This document shows positions 36,460 to 46,066 of a stretch of DNA of 64,000 bases, one piece after another (within the stretch, counting starts at the first letter, position 1; each line of letters starts with the position of its first letter). The notes beneath the pieces were generated by a model. That model saw only the letters and a program-made list of their open reading frames with translations, had not been told where the DNA came from and did no database searches. The stretch spans positions 124,001-188,000 of the forward strand of contig CAVOYQ010000018.1 of the NCBI GenBank assembly GCA_963700705.1, in the 5' to 3' direction. Both the position numbers and the translations under genes were made by a program. The stretch comes from JAHEFT01 sp963700705 (GTDB taxonomy: Bacteria; Pseudomonadota; Gammaproteobacteria; Xanthomonadales; SZUA-36).

Positions 36460-36518
36460 TTCTGAGGACTCTGGGGTGTGGTTGCACCTATAATAATGCC
36501 CCCGATCAAGGAATTACC

Positions 36519-39191
36519 ATGAAAAACGGCACTTCCGGAAAAGTGACATATCGAACGGACTACACCCCGTATCCCTGGACGCTGGAGCAGGCGATTCTCC
36601 GGTTTGAAATTGCTGAAGAATCGACACGGGTATTGTCCACATTGCATTTCATGCTGGATGACGTGGCCGGCGCCGTCACGGATATTGAATTGGAAGGCCA
36701 AAACATGGAGTTGGTTTCCGTCGCACTGAATGACAGAAAACTGGACAGTAGCGGCATTTCCCTGGGGGCTGAAAAACTCGTTGTCCACGGCGCGCCGGGA
36801 GTTTCGAAACTGGAGATTGAAGTGCTTATCCGGCCGGATCAAAACACCGCCCTCGAAGGTCTGTATCCGTCAGGTAACTTCCTGCTGACCCAGTGCGAGG
36901 CTGAAGGCTTCAGAAAAATCACGTATTTTCCCGATCGTCCCGACGTCATGACCCGGTTCGAGGTCACCATCGTTGCCGACAAGCAGCGCTTTCCGGTCCT
37001 GCTTTCCAACGGTAACGCCGTTGATTCGGGAGACCTGCCTGACGGCCGTCACTGGATCCGTTGGGATGATCCGTTCGCCAAGCCATCCTATTTGTTTGCC
37101 CTGGTGGCAGGAGACCTGGCATGCGTTGAAGACAACTTCAGAACGCGCAGCGGGCGGGACGTGGCGCTCCGGGTCTGGGTTGAATCCGAAAACCTCGATC
37201 GATGTGAGCACGCGATGGAATCGCTCATACACTCGATGAAATGGGATGAAGACAGGTTTGACCTCGAGTACGACCTGGACGTGTACAACATCGTCGCGAC
37301 CAATGATTTCAACATGGGGGCGATGGAAAACAAGTCGCTCAATATTTTCAACTCGAAATATGTTCTGGCCCGGCAGGATACGGCCACCGACGGAGACTAC
37401 CAGGGTATCGAAGGTGTCATCGCCCACGAGTATTTCCACAACTGGACCGGTAACCGGGTTACTTGCCGCGACTGGTTTCAATTGACCCTCAAGGAAGGGT
37501 TAACGGTTTTTCGGGACCAGGAGTTTTCGTCCGATATGCAATCGCGGGCGGTCAAGCGAATTCGCGATGTAAGGCATTTGCGCAGTAAGCAGTTTTCCGA
37601 AGACAGCGGCCCCATGGCGCATCCGATCCGGCCCGACCAGTACGTTGAAATCAACAATTTCTACACGATGACCGTGTACCAGAAGGGCGCCGAGATCATC
37701 CGTATGTACCATACCCTGCTCGGCGAAGCGGGTTTCCGGAAAGGCATGAAGCTCTACTTTGAGCGCCATGACGGCATGGCCGTCACCTGTGACGATTTTC
37801 TGGCTGCGATGGCGGATGCCAATGATACCGACCTCGGGAAGTTTGGACACTGGTACGGACAATCGGGCACGCCTCAATTGACGGTGGCCGGCAGTTACGA
37901 TGCCGGTAAGCGGCGGTTCACGCTGGATTTCACGCAGAAGACTCCTCCCACGCACGACCAGGTTAACAAGCAGCCACTGGTCATTCCGGTCACGGTCGGG
38001 CTGATTACACGAGGTGGTGAAGAGTTATCGTTGCAACTTGCTGGCGAAAGCCCGGGTTCCGCAAAGTCCATGACGCTGGTTTTAGATCAGGAACACCAGA
38101 GTTTTGTTTTCGAAGAAATCGGTGAAGCCCCGGTTCCATCGCTGCTCAGGGGCTTTTCTGCGCCGGTGAAGCTCAATTATCCCTATTCCAGTGTGGATCT
38201 GGCTATTCTGATGGCACATGACAGCGATGATTTCGTGCGCTGGGAGGCGGCGCAACTGCTTGCCCAGCGGGAGATCCTGGCCAATGTGGAACGAATCGCC
38301 GGGGGCTCGGAACCCGTCCTCAAGCCGGAACTCGTCGAGGCGTTTCAGGCTCTTTTGAACGACACGGATTCAGACCCCGCCCTGGTCGCCGAAGCACTGA
38401 CCTTGCCGGGGGAGGACTACCTGGGCGAACAGATGCCGGTTGTTGACGTTGACGGAATTCACGCTGCACGCAAATTCATCAAGTCGGGGGTGGCCAGAAC
38501 ATTGGTGGAAGCCTTTACCGGACGTTACCACTCGATGGCCGCCAGCGGCCCGTATTCCAAATCTCCGGATGCGATGGCTCGTCGCAGTCTGCGCAATGTC
38601 TGCCTGTCATTTCTGCTCGAGGCGGAGCCGGGCATTGAACTGGCTTTGGCTCAACTCGATTCCAGCGACAATATGACCGACACACTGGCTGCGCTGCAAG
38701 GGCTGGCTTGGACCGGAGCGCCGGCTGCGGATGCCGCATTGCGTGCATTCGAGGCTAAGTGGCAGAAAGATGCGCTGGTGATGGACAAGTGGTTTGCCAT
38801 CCAGGCCGCAATCCCCGGAAAACGGGCCGTGGAAAGGGTTCGTGCCTTGCTCTCACATCCCGGATTCAGCATCGCGAACCCGAACAAAGTCCGTTCACTC
38901 ATCGGTGTTTTCTCAATGATGAACCCTACCGGGTTTCATTTACCGGATGGCTCGGGCTACCGCCTGCATGCAGAGCAGGTAATCGCGCTGGATGCGCTTA
39001 ATCCCCAGATCGCGGCCCGCATGGCAGGCGCTTTCAATCCGTGGACCCGCTTCGACCCGCATCGCCGTGGCCTGATGCGCGCCGAACTGAACCGGATTGC
39101 CTCGGTCGAGAGTCTTTCACCTGATGTTGCCGAGATCATCAACAGCGCGATCGGCATGGAAAAACAGCAGGGAAGTCATGAGCCCGTTTGA
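36519..39191 (+). CDS. pepN: Aminopeptidase N (M1 family)
   Basis: 890 residues. Substrate N-anchor motif GAMEN in FNMGAMENKSLNIFNSKYVL, zinc site HExxH with the distal Glu in VIAHEYFHNWTGNRVTCRDW and LKEGLTVFRDQEFSSD, then the catalytic tyrosine region EINNFYTMTVYQKGAEIIRM. The C-terminal alpha-helical ARM-like region (WEAAQLLAQREIL; NPTGFHLPDGSGYRLHAEQV) matches bacterial PepN. ATG 36519 has AAGGAAT upstream; the frame is open to 36372 but that part overlaps the divergent gene. Confidence 0.95.
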   Translation: MKNGTSGKVTYRTDYTPYPWTLEQAILRFEIAEESTRVLSTLHFMLDDVAGAVTDIELEGQNMELVSVALNDRKLDSSGISLGAEKLVVHGAPGVSKLEIEVLIRPDQNTALEGLYPSGNFLLTQCEAEGFRKITYFPDRPDVMTRFEVTIVADKQRFPVLLSNGNAVDSGDLPDGRHWIRWDDPFAKPSYLFALVAGDLACVEDNFRTRSGRDVALRVWVESENLDRCEHAMESLIHSMKWDEDRFDLEYDLDVYNIVATNDFNMGAMENKSLNIFNSKYVLARQDTATDGDYQGIEGVIAHEYFHNWTGNRVTCRDWFQLTLKEGLTVFRDQEFSSDMQSRAVKRIRDVRHLRSKQFSEDSGPMAHPIRPDQYVEINNFYTMTVYQKGAEIIRMYHTLLGEAGFRKGMKLYFERHDGMAVTCDDFLAAMADANDTDLGKFGHWYGQSGTPQLTVAGSYDAGKRRFTLDFTQKTPPTHDQVNKQPLVIPVTVGLITRGGEELSLQLAGESPGSAKSMTLVLDQEHQSFVFEEIGEAPVPSLLRGFSAPVKLNYPYSSVDLAILMAHDSDDFVRWEAAQLLAQREILANVERIAGGSEPVLKPELVEAFQALLNDTDSDPALVAEALTLPGEDYLGEQMPVVDVDGIHAARKFIKSGVARTLVEAFTGRYHSMAASGPYSKSPDAMARRSLRNVCLSFLLEAEPGIELALAQLDSSDNMTDTLAALQGLAWTGAPAADAALRAFEAKWQKDALVMDKWFAIQAAIPGKRAVERVRALLSHPGFSIANPNKVRSLIGVFSMMNPTGFHLPDGSGYRLHAEQVIALDALNPQIAARMAGAFNPWTRFDPHRRGLMRAELNRIASVESLSPDVAEIINSAIGMEKQQGSHEPV

Positions 39192-39212
39192 TCAAATCCC
39201 CATTTTTCCGAT

Positions 39213-39560
39213 TCAGATTTCGTTAAGCGCTTTGATCAGCAGGCTGCGTTGAAGATCGGCTTCCGGCCTGGTCGCGAATTTTGGAGACAAGCGCAAATCG
39301 CTGGCGAAGCGAATATTGAACTGGAAACCTTCGCCTTCTTCCGCGGCAAATACCCGGGTCAGAAAAAGTACCTTGTCCAGGGCTATTGCGTAACCCTGCA
39401 ATTCGTAAATCCGTCCTTTCACTAAAATGACTCCATGAGTACCGGTACCGTTCCATATTCTATATTCTTTCAGGACGACACGGTTGCATAGAGTTGACGC
39501 CGGTGAGGGCCGGTTAATCAACGGTGTGCTATTCTGAAAGGCGTGAAACGACTGGTTCAA
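39213..39560 (-). CDS. Hypothetical protein
   Basis: Up to 115 residues with a basic, beta-rich C-terminal half: VVLKEYRIWNGTGTHGVILV, KGRIYELQGYAIALDKVLFL, FNIRFASDLRLSPKFATRPE. No family recognised and no membrane segment. It is convergent with pepN (22 bp) and its 5' end overlaps the start of the lipoprotein gene, so the true start may lie downstream, near VVLKEYRIW. Confidence 0.4.
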   Translation of the reverse strand: MNQSFHAFQNSTPLINRPSPASTLCNRVVLKEYRIWNGTGTHGVILVKGRIYELQGYAIALDKVLFLTRVFAAEEGEGFQFNIRFASDLRLSPKFATRPEADLQRSLLIKALNEI

Positions 39561-40212
39561 ATATTCTCTACTGATGGCCCTGGCGGGCTGTGCCAGTCCG
39601 TACCGTACTGTCTATACTTCCCCGGAAGGGAACTATTACATCGAGGAACGAGCGGCGCAAAGCGCGTACTACGTCCCGGATTCAGTCATGTATGCCGGCA
39701 TCGGATTTGACCCCTGGTGGATCACCGCTAACCCTTCACTTTCGTTTATTTACTATAACCCGGGTTATTACCAGTATTATCTGTCGGCCTGGTATGACTT
39801 GATGTACCCGCCGTTTTATGGTTATTACGGGAGGAATTATTCCAACTGGTGTCCTCCGTATCGCATTCGTCACGGCCATGAACCCATCGGCGCGACCAGG
39901 ATTGCAGACAGCTTCCTCCCGGCTCCGCATTTCGATAACAGCGCAATGAACCAAAGGAAGGAATCGTGGCGGCAGGTCAATAACAAAAGTTTTGACCGGA
40001 TGATCAAACCGGGTAATGTGGCCGCATACAAAAGCATGGCCGAACCCAGGTCAATGAAGCCTTTTATGAATGCTCCCGGCAATCCGTCCGCGCCGTCCGC
40101 CGGAATGGGCAATGATCGGTCTTCGGCGTTCGGGAGTCCCGCTATGGGTTCGGCACCCGTTGATCGCGGCATGAAGATGTCCGGATCCTCCCGTGGCCGG
40201 GACAAGCAGTGA
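39542..40212 (+). CDS. Tyrosine-rich lipoprotein, frameshift in signal peptide
   Basis: About 223 residues repaired. GTG 39542 opens KRLVQIFS, and after one surplus base near 39570 the frame continues LMALAGCASPYRT, giving a complete lipoprotein signal with lipobox LAGC. The mature part is rich in tyrosine and tryptophan (YYVPDSVMYAGIGFDPWWIT, FIYYNPGYYQYYLSAWYDLM, YPPFYGYYGRNYSNW) and ends in a low-complexity Ser/Gly/Met tail (GSPAMGSAPVDRGMKMSGSS). No named family. Without the repair, ATG 39574 would leave only LAGC at the N-terminus. Likely surface or outer-membrane anchored. Upstream of mnmG. Confidence 0.6.
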
Positions 40213-40290
40213 TTTTGCTGGCGTCTCCTTAACCTTACTGCCATTTCTTTTTGAATTTCAGTACAATACGCGACTCCTGAACCAGGTTGG

Positions 40291-42180
40291 ATGGCGATGC
40301 AGTACCCCCGGAAGTTTGATGTGATCGTGATTGGCGGCGGCCATGCCGGCACCGAGGCGGCGCTTGCCTCTGCGCGGAGCGGGGCGGATACGTTGCTGAT
40401 CACCCATAGCATCGAAACCATTGGCCAGATGAGTTGCAACCCGGCCATTGGCGGCATTGGCAAGGGACACCTGGTCAAGGAAATCGATGCGATGGGTGGC
40501 GTCATGGCCCGGGCGGCGGACGCGGCCGGTATCCAGCTGCGAACCCTGAATTCGAGCAAGGGCCCGGCGGTGCGCGCTACGCGCGCCCAGTGCGACAGAA
40601 ACCTCTACCGTGCTTTTATTCGCAGCAGCGTTGAACGACAGGAAAACCTGTCGATTTTCCAGGCGCCTGTGGATGACCTGTTGATGGAAGGTGAGCGCAT
40701 TGCGGGTTGCCGGACGGCAACCGGGCTGGTGTTCCACGCGCCGGCAGTGGTCCTGACGACAGGTACGTTCCTGGGCGGCAAGATACACATTGGCGAGGAA
40801 CAGTTTTCCGGGGGCAGGGCTGGCGATCCGCCATCCAATGTGCTGGCTGCGCGTTTGCGGGAAATGCCTTTCACCGTTGCCCGGTTGAAAACCGGCACGC
40901 CACCTCGCATCGACGGCAAAACGGTTGATTTCAGTGTCATGCAGGAACAGCCCGGTGATGTTCCAACGCCCGTTTTTTCCTACCTCGGCAAGCGTGATGA
41001 CCACCCGGAGCAGGTTTGCTGCTGGATTACCCATACTTCATCACGGACCCACGACATCATCCGTGAAGGGCTGCACCGTTCGCCCATGTATTCAGGTGTC
41101 ATTGAAGGTGTCGGGCCACGGTACTGCCCGTCCATCGAGGACAAGGTGGTCCGTTTTGCTGACCGGGACAAGCACCAGATTTTTGTCGAACCGGAAGGAC
41201 TGCAAACCCGCGAGCTCTATCCAAACGGCATCTCGACCAGTTTGCCCTTTGAAATTCAGCTGAACTTCGTGCGCACGATCCGCGGTTTCGAAAATGCGCA
41301 CATCACCCGTCCCGGCTACGCCATCGAGTACGATTTCTTTGACCCGCGGGAATTGCACGGCCACCTCGAAACCAAGCATGTCCCCGGTTTGTTTTTTGCC
41401 GGCCAGATCAACGGCACAACCGGATACGAAGAAGCGGCGGCACAGGGTTTGGTTGCCGGAATCAATGCCGCCCGCCTAACCCGGGGCGAGACTGCCTGGT
41501 CACCTGGGCGCGATGAAGCTTACATCGGTGTGATGATCGACGACCTGGTGACCCAGGGTACGCTCGAGCCTTATCGGATGTTTACCAGCAGGGCGGAATA
41601 TCGCCTGCAATTGCGAGAAGACAATGCAGACCTGCGCCTGACGGAAAAAGGACGCGAACTCGGCCTGGTTCCGGATGAGCGATGGATTGCCTTTAGCCGC
41701 AAACGCGACAGTATCGAATCTGAACGGCAGCGTTTGAACGATATCTGGGTGGCTCCGGACAGCAGGCTCGCCCGGGAGTTGGAGTCTGCCCACGGTATTT
41801 CAATCAGCAAGGAAAGCAGGGCGCTGGACTTGCTCAAGCGGCCGGAAATGGATTACGTCAAACTGGTATCCCTGGAAGGCATCTCCCCTGGTGTCAGCGA
41901 CAATGCCGTGGCGGAGCAGGTCGAGATACAGCTGCGCTATTCCGGTTACCTGAGCCGGCAGAAAGAGGATATCGAACGGCGCCTGCGGCACGAGAGCCTG
42001 CGGATTGCCGGCGATTTTGACTACTCGGGTGTTCGGGGGCTTTCTTCGGAAGTTCGCGAGAAACTGGAAAGGGTCAAGCCCGATACCGTCGGCCAGGCTT
42101 CCAGGATTCCCGGAATGACTCCTGCGGCGATCTCGCTATTGCTGGTCCATTTGAAAAAAGCACGCCAACAGGTGGCCTGA
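40291..42180 (+). CDS. mnmG: tRNA uridine-5-carboxymethylaminomethyl modification enzyme MnmG (GidA)
   Basis: 629 residues: FAD-binding FDVIVIGGGHAGTEAALASA, then QMSCNPAIGGIGKGHLVKEI, GPAVRATRAQCDRNLYRAFI, TGTFLGGKIHIGEEQFSGGR, RLKTGTPPRIDGKTVDFSVM and the C-terminal helices GISPGVSDNAVAEQVEIQLR, RIPGMTPAAISLLLVHLKK. Works with MnmE to modify wobble uridine. It is a lone copy here; rsmG/parAB do not follow, so this is not the origin-proximal gidA cluster. Confidence 0.96.
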   Translation: MAMQYPRKFDVIVIGGGHAGTEAALASARSGADTLLITHSIETIGQMSCNPAIGGIGKGHLVKEIDAMGGVMARAADAAGIQLRTLNSSKGPAVRATRAQCDRNLYRAFIRSSVERQENLSIFQAPVDDLLMEGERIAGCRTATGLVFHAPAVVLTTGTFLGGKIHIGEEQFSGGRAGDPPSNVLAARLREMPFTVARLKTGTPPRIDGKTVDFSVMQEQPGDVPTPVFSYLGKRDDHPEQVCCWITHTSSRTHDIIREGLHRSPMYSGVIEGVGPRYCPSIEDKVVRFADRDKHQIFVEPEGLQTRELYPNGISTSLPFEIQLNFVRTIRGFENAHITRPGYAIEYDFFDPRELHGHLETKHVPGLFFAGQINGTTGYEEAAAQGLVAGINAARLTRGETAWSPGRDEAYIGVMIDDLVTQGTLEPYRMFTSRAEYRLQLREDNADLRLTEKGRELGLVPDERWIAFSRKRDSIESERQRLNDIWVAPDSRLARELESAHGISISKESRALDLLKRPEMDYVKLVSLEGISPGVSDNAVAEQVEIQLRYSGYLSRQKEDIERRLRHESLRIAGDFDYSGVRGLSSEVREKLERVKPDTVGQASRIPGMTPAAISLLLVHLKKARQQVA

Positions 42181-42261
42181 AATCGATATTTTTTGTGTTT
42201 AGGCCATTTATCACGATTTCAAAACAATCTGTTGACAGTTTTTTAACACCAAATCATTAAG

Positions 42262-42378
42262 CTAGAGTCGTAAGTTGACTGTGCCTAGCGCGTCGCCCCT
42301 CAAGACAGGCAGTCCCCACACTTCTATGCCTAGGCGATGCGCATTCAAGCCCCGGATTAGTCCGGGGCTTTTTTTTTG
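42262..42378 (+). ncRNA. Candidate structured RNA or leader between mnmG and the DUF368 gene
   Basis: A non-coding stretch after a TTGACA (42232-42237; a weak CATTAA follows at 17 bp). Stem B pairs GCGCGTCGCC (42288-42297) with GGCGATGCGC (42333-42342), ten pairs with one G-U. Stem A pairs GACTG-TG-CC (42277-42285) with GGCAGTC (42308-42314). The stems interlock, so they form a pseudoknot or exclude each other. The motif TGCCTAG occurs in both halves (42282-42288 and 42327-42333). A strong terminator closes the element 64 bp before the DUF368 start. It could be a free small RNA or a cis-acting attenuator; I do not recognise a known family. Confidence 0.5.
42347..42378 (+). terminator. Rho-independent terminator before the DUF368 gene
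   Basis: Perfect ten-pair stem AAGCCCCGGA / TCCGGGGCTT, loop TTAG, then an uninterrupted T run of nine. It ends either mnmG or the structured RNA transcript. Confidence 0.9.
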
Positions 42379-42440
42379 CGGTCTTGTTGTTCATGATGTC
42401 CTGAATCGGCAAACCCTGGCCAAGGCCAAACAGAACCCTG

Positions 42441-43379
42441 ATGATCAACAAATCCAAACGTTTCACCCGGCCGCTGATCCATGCGCTTAAAGGGTTCTGC
42501 ATGGGCAGTGCAGACATCATTCCAGGCGTCAGCGGCGGAACGATGGCCCTGATCCTTGGGATCTACGAACGGCTGTTAACAGCCATCCGTTCCTTTGACC
42601 AGGCCTGGCTGAGAAATATGCTCAGCCTGCGGTTGGCTGAGGCGTTCGGGAGAAACGACCTGTTGTTTTTACTGCCCCTGCTGACAGGCATCGTGCTCGC
42701 CTTGTTGTTCTTCACCCGCGTCATCCCCTTGCCCCTGCTGATCATTACCCACCCGGAAATGATTTACGGCCTGTTCTTCGGCCTGATTTTGGCCTCGATT
42801 GTTGTCCTGTTCCGGGAAGTGGAAAAGTACGGCCCCACCGAAATCCTGATAACCATTGTGGGCGTCCTGCTTGGCCTTGCCATCGTCAACCTTGTTCCGG
42901 TTGAGACGCCAACCGCGCTGTGGTTCATTTTCCTGTGCGGTTTTGTGGCCATCAGCGCGATGTTGCTGCCCGGCATCTCCGGCTCGTTCATCCTCCTGAT
43001 ACTCGGCAAGTATGCCTACATCATCAATGCGTTAGGTGAGTTCGATTTCGCAGTCATCTTCGCGTTTGGCGCCGGCGCACTGGCCGGCCTGGTCGTTTTC
43101 TCGCGCACGATCGGCTGGTTGTTAACGCACTACCACGAGGCCACGCTGCTGATGATCAAGGGAATTTTGATCGGCTCACTGTGGATGATCTGGCCTTTCC
43201 AGGACCGTATGTACGAGATCGTACGGGGAAAGGAAAAGCTGGTGGGCGCCAGCCCGGTATGGCCCGATGCCATCAATGGCACGGTAGTGGCATCCCTCGC
43301 TTTCCTGCTCGCAGGATTTGTACTGGTGATGGTGATCAACCGGCTTTCGATCAGGCACAGCGGAGCGGTTGAACGGTAA
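42441..43379 (+). CDS. DUF368 (PopT-like) undecaprenyl-phosphate translocase family membrane protein
   Basis: 312 residues with about eight to nine membrane helices. The duplicated DUF368 signatures are GSADIIPGVSGGTMALILGI near residue 25-45 and SAMLLPGISGSFILLILGKY near 175-195. DUF368 proteins (PopT) are one of two families implicated in recycling undecaprenyl phosphate across the membrane. The gene is preceded by the structured RNA and terminator at 42262-42378, so its expression may depend on readthrough or on its own promoter in the last 60 bp. Confidence 0.88.
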   Translation: MINKSKRFTRPLIHALKGFCMGSADIIPGVSGGTMALILGIYERLLTAIRSFDQAWLRNMLSLRLAEAFGRNDLLFLLPLLTGIVLALLFFTRVIPLPLLIITHPEMIYGLFFGLILASIVVLFREVEKYGPTEILITIVGVLLGLAIVNLVPVETPTALWFIFLCGFVAISAMLLPGISGSFILLILGKYAYIINALGEFDFAVIFAFGAGALAGLVVFSRTIGWLLTHYHEATLLMIKGILIGSLWMIWPFQDRMYEIVRGKEKLVGASPVWPDAINGTVVASLAFLLAGFVLVMVINRLSIRHSGAVER

Positions 43380-43563
43380 CGGCAGCAATTCGTGAGGCGT
43401 TCTGGAACCACCCCGGAAGAAGCAGGGGTACTCATAGGAGACTGGCAAAATATTTCAGATCACCGGCAAAACACCCAAATCAGATGCAGGACATGGCCGC
43501 TGACCAGTCTATTACGGTAGAATTCAACGCTTTCGAATGCCGCACGTCACCAGGAATCTTTTC

Positions 43564-45270
43564 ATGAGCACTGACAGCGTTACAACGCCAACCAATTTCA
43601 TACGCAATATCATCATCCAGGACCTGGAATCCGGAAAACACGATCGCATCGTTACCCGTTTCCCGCCGGAACCCAATGGCCACCTGCATATCGGGCATGC
43701 GAAATCAATCTGCCTGAATTTTGGCGTCGCTGCGGAATTCGGCGGCCGTACCAATCTGCGATTCGATGACACCAATCCCCTGAAAGAAAACGAAGATTTC
43801 ATGCTGGCAATCATGGAGGACGTGCGCTGGCTGGGTTTTGAATGGGATGGTTTATTCCATGCCTCGGACTATTTCCCGCAACTTTATGAGTACGCTGTGC
43901 ACCTGATCAAGACCGGCAAAGCCTATGTCGAAGAGTTGAGCGCAGAAGAAATTCGCGAATACCGGGGGACACTGACCGTAGCCGGACGTGAGAGCCCTTA
44001 TCGTGACCGCCCGATCGAAGAAAACCTGGACCTGTTTCAGCGCATGAAAGCCGGTGAATTTGATGACGGCACCCTGGCCTTGCGCGCAAAAATTGACATG
44101 GCGTCGCCGAATATCAATATGCGTGACCCGGTCATTTACCGGATCCGTAATGCTTCGCACCACCGCACCGGCGACGAATGGCATATCTACCCGATGTACG
44201 ACTGGGCCCATGGCATTTCCGACGCGATTGAAGGCATAACGCACTCACTTTGCACGCTGGAGTTTGAAGATCATCGCCCCCTTTATGAGTGGTTCCTCGA
44301 TAACATTCCGGCGCCCAGTCGTCCGCGACAAATCGAATTCGCACGGGGGAACCTGGACTACACCGTGATGAGCAAGCGGCGCCTGCGCGAGCTGGTCGAG
44401 GAAGAACGGGTCAATGGTTGGGATGATCCCCGGATGCCAACGCTTGCAGGCTTTCGCCGCCGCGGGTTCACCCCGGAAGCGATCCGGGCTTTTTGGACTG
44501 AAATGGGGATTTCCAAAACAGACAGCATCATTTCAATGAGCGTATTGGAAAATGCCGTCCGGAACGATCTGAATGTCAGGGCGCCACGCACCATGGCGGT
44601 GCTCAATCCATTGAAGGTCGTACTGACCAACTACCCGGAAGGCACAACGGAGTGGCTGGAAGCACCGGTCCATCCCCAGAACGAAGAAATGGGGACCCGG
44701 CAGATCGCCCTGACGCGGGAAATCTGGATCGAGCGTGACGATTTCATGGAAAATCCTCCCGGAAAATTTTTCCGGCTGAAGCCCGGGGGCGAGGTGCGCT
44801 TGCGCAATGCCTTCATCGTGCAATGCACCGATGTGCTGAAGAATGACCAGGGGGAAGTCGTGGAGCTGCACTGCACGTTTGATCCCGATACCCGCTCAGG
44901 CATGCCGGGCGCATCCCGAAAAGTCAAAGGCACGATTCACTGGGTTTCAGCCGTTCACGGAATACCCGTGGAGATCCGGCTTTATGACCGCCTGTTCACG
45001 GTGCCGAACCCGCTGGGCGACAAGGACCGTGATTACCGCGAGTTCCTCAATCCCCACTCGCTTGATGTGATCACCTGCGGAATCGTAGAGCCGGCGGTTG
45101 CAGAGGGCGCGGCAGGTGATTTCTACCAGTTTGAGCGCACGGGCTATTTCTGCCACGACAATGTTGACTCCAAACCGGGGCAGCCGGTTTTGAACCGTAT
45201 CGTGACACTGCGGGATTCCTGGGAGAAAATTGAACGGGAATTGGCCCAGGGCTCCGGCGGCGCCAACTGA
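43564..45270 (+). CDS. glnS: Glutaminyl-tRNA synthetase
   Basis: 568 residues: TRFPPEPNGHLHIGHAKSIC with HIGH, NLRFDDTNPLKENEDFMLAI, HIYPMYDWAHGISDAIEGIT, and the KMSKS-equivalent VMSKRRLRELV. The PEPNGHLHIGHAKS motif and the C-terminal anticodon-binding beta-barrels identify GlnRS rather than GltX. The start is set at ATG 43564; an in-frame ATG nine codons upstream adds non-conserved residues. Confidence 0.95.
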   Translation: MSTDSVTTPTNFIRNIIIQDLESGKHDRIVTRFPPEPNGHLHIGHAKSICLNFGVAAEFGGRTNLRFDDTNPLKENEDFMLAIMEDVRWLGFEWDGLFHASDYFPQLYEYAVHLIKTGKAYVEELSAEEIREYRGTLTVAGRESPYRDRPIEENLDLFQRMKAGEFDDGTLALRAKIDMASPNINMRDPVIYRIRNASHHRTGDEWHIYPMYDWAHGISDAIEGITHSLCTLEFEDHRPLYEWFLDNIPAPSRPRQIEFARGNLDYTVMSKRRLRELVEEERVNGWDDPRMPTLAGFRRRGFTPEAIRAFWTEMGISKTDSIISMSVLENAVRNDLNVRAPRTMAVLNPLKVVLTNYPEGTTEWLEAPVHPQNEEMGTRQIALTREIWIERDDFMENPPGKFFRLKPGGEVRLRNAFIVQCTDVLKNDQGEVVELHCTFDPDTRSGMPGASRKVKGTIHWVSAVHGIPVEIRLYDRLFTVPNPLGDKDRDYREFLNPHSLDVITCGIVEPAVAEGAAGDFYQFERTGYFCHDNVDSKPGQPVLNRIVTLRDSWEKIERELAQGSGGAN

Positions 45271-45374
45271 CTTCCCTTGCCAATGAGGGTGCATGACTAA
45301 ATTCACCCTCAATACTACCGGGGGATTTGCTACACTTTTCCCGGGTTCCTTAACTTTCACCCGGGAGAAGCGAA

Positions 45375-45956
45375 ATGGGCTGGACTATCCTCATCATTCT
45401 GGTTGGCGTTGTTCTTCTCGCCATTTCGATATACAACCGGCTGGTCGCAGGGCGTAACCGGTTCAAGAACGCATTTGCCCAAATCGATGTGCAGCTGACC
45501 CGCCGTCACGACCTGATACCGAACCTGGTCGAAACAGCCAAGGGCTATATCAAGCACGAAAGGGAAACGCTCGAAGCCGTCATCAACGCGCGCAATACGG
45601 CGGTAAGCGGCTTGAAGGCTGCTGCGGCCGATCCATCCGATCCCCAGGCAATGAAGAACCTGGCACAGGCCGAACAGGGTTTGTCCGGCGCTCTGGGCCG
45701 GCTGTTTGCGCTTTCCGAGGCCTATCCCGACCTCAAGGCCAACCAGAACATGATGCAGCTTTCCGAAGAGCTGACCACGACCGAGAACAAGGTCGCGTTC
45801 GCCCGCCAGGCCTACAATGATTCGGTGATGGACTACAACACTTTGCGTGAGTCCTTCCCGAACAATTTCTTCGCCGGCTGGTTCGCCTTCCGGCCCGCAG
45901 AACTGCTGGAAATCGAAGACGAGGCCAAGCGCGAAGTCCCCAAAGTCAGCTTCTGA
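45375..45956 (+). CDS. lemA: LemA family protein
   Basis: 193 residues: a single N-terminal helix (ILIILVGVVLLAISIYNRLV), then NRFKNAFAQIDVQLTRRHDL IPNLVETAKGYIKHERETLE and PNNFFAGWFAFRPAELLEIE. The helical-bundle domain faces the periplasm or cytoplasm depending on the species; function unknown. LemA is commonly paired with an M48 protease (HtpX or a relative), as here across a 380-bp repeat-bearing gap. Confidence 0.92.
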   Translation: MGWTILIILVGVVLLAISIYNRLVAGRNRFKNAFAQIDVQLTRRHDLIPNLVETAKGYIKHERETLEAVINARNTAVSGLKAAAADPSDPQAMKNLAQAEQGLSGALGRLFALSEAYPDLKANQNMMQLSEELTTTENKVAFARQAYNDSVMDYNTLRESFPNNFFAGWFAFRPAELLEIEDEAKREVPKVSF

Positions 45957-46066
45957 ATGATCAGTATGCTGTCTGTTGAACCGCTAGTACAGCGGCATTA
46001 CAGAGGGGTTTTTTTGCCGGTGACGAAGTCGCGCTCGCAGGACGTCGTTGCGAGTAAGACTATCTT

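Noticed and set aside
36372..36518. N-terminal extension of pepN
   Set aside because: It overlaps the divergent dehydratase gene, contains no conserved residues, and the ATG at 36519 has a good ribosome-binding site.
42262..42378. 6S RNA, tmRNA or a known riboswitch class
   Set aside because: The element is too short for 6S or tmRNA and lacks the conserved signatures of the riboswitch classes I know, so it was kept only as an unclassified candidate.
45285..45310. Terminator after glnS (GAGGGTG/CACCCTC)
   Set aside because: Seven-base arms but no T run follows; not strong enough to list as a terminator.
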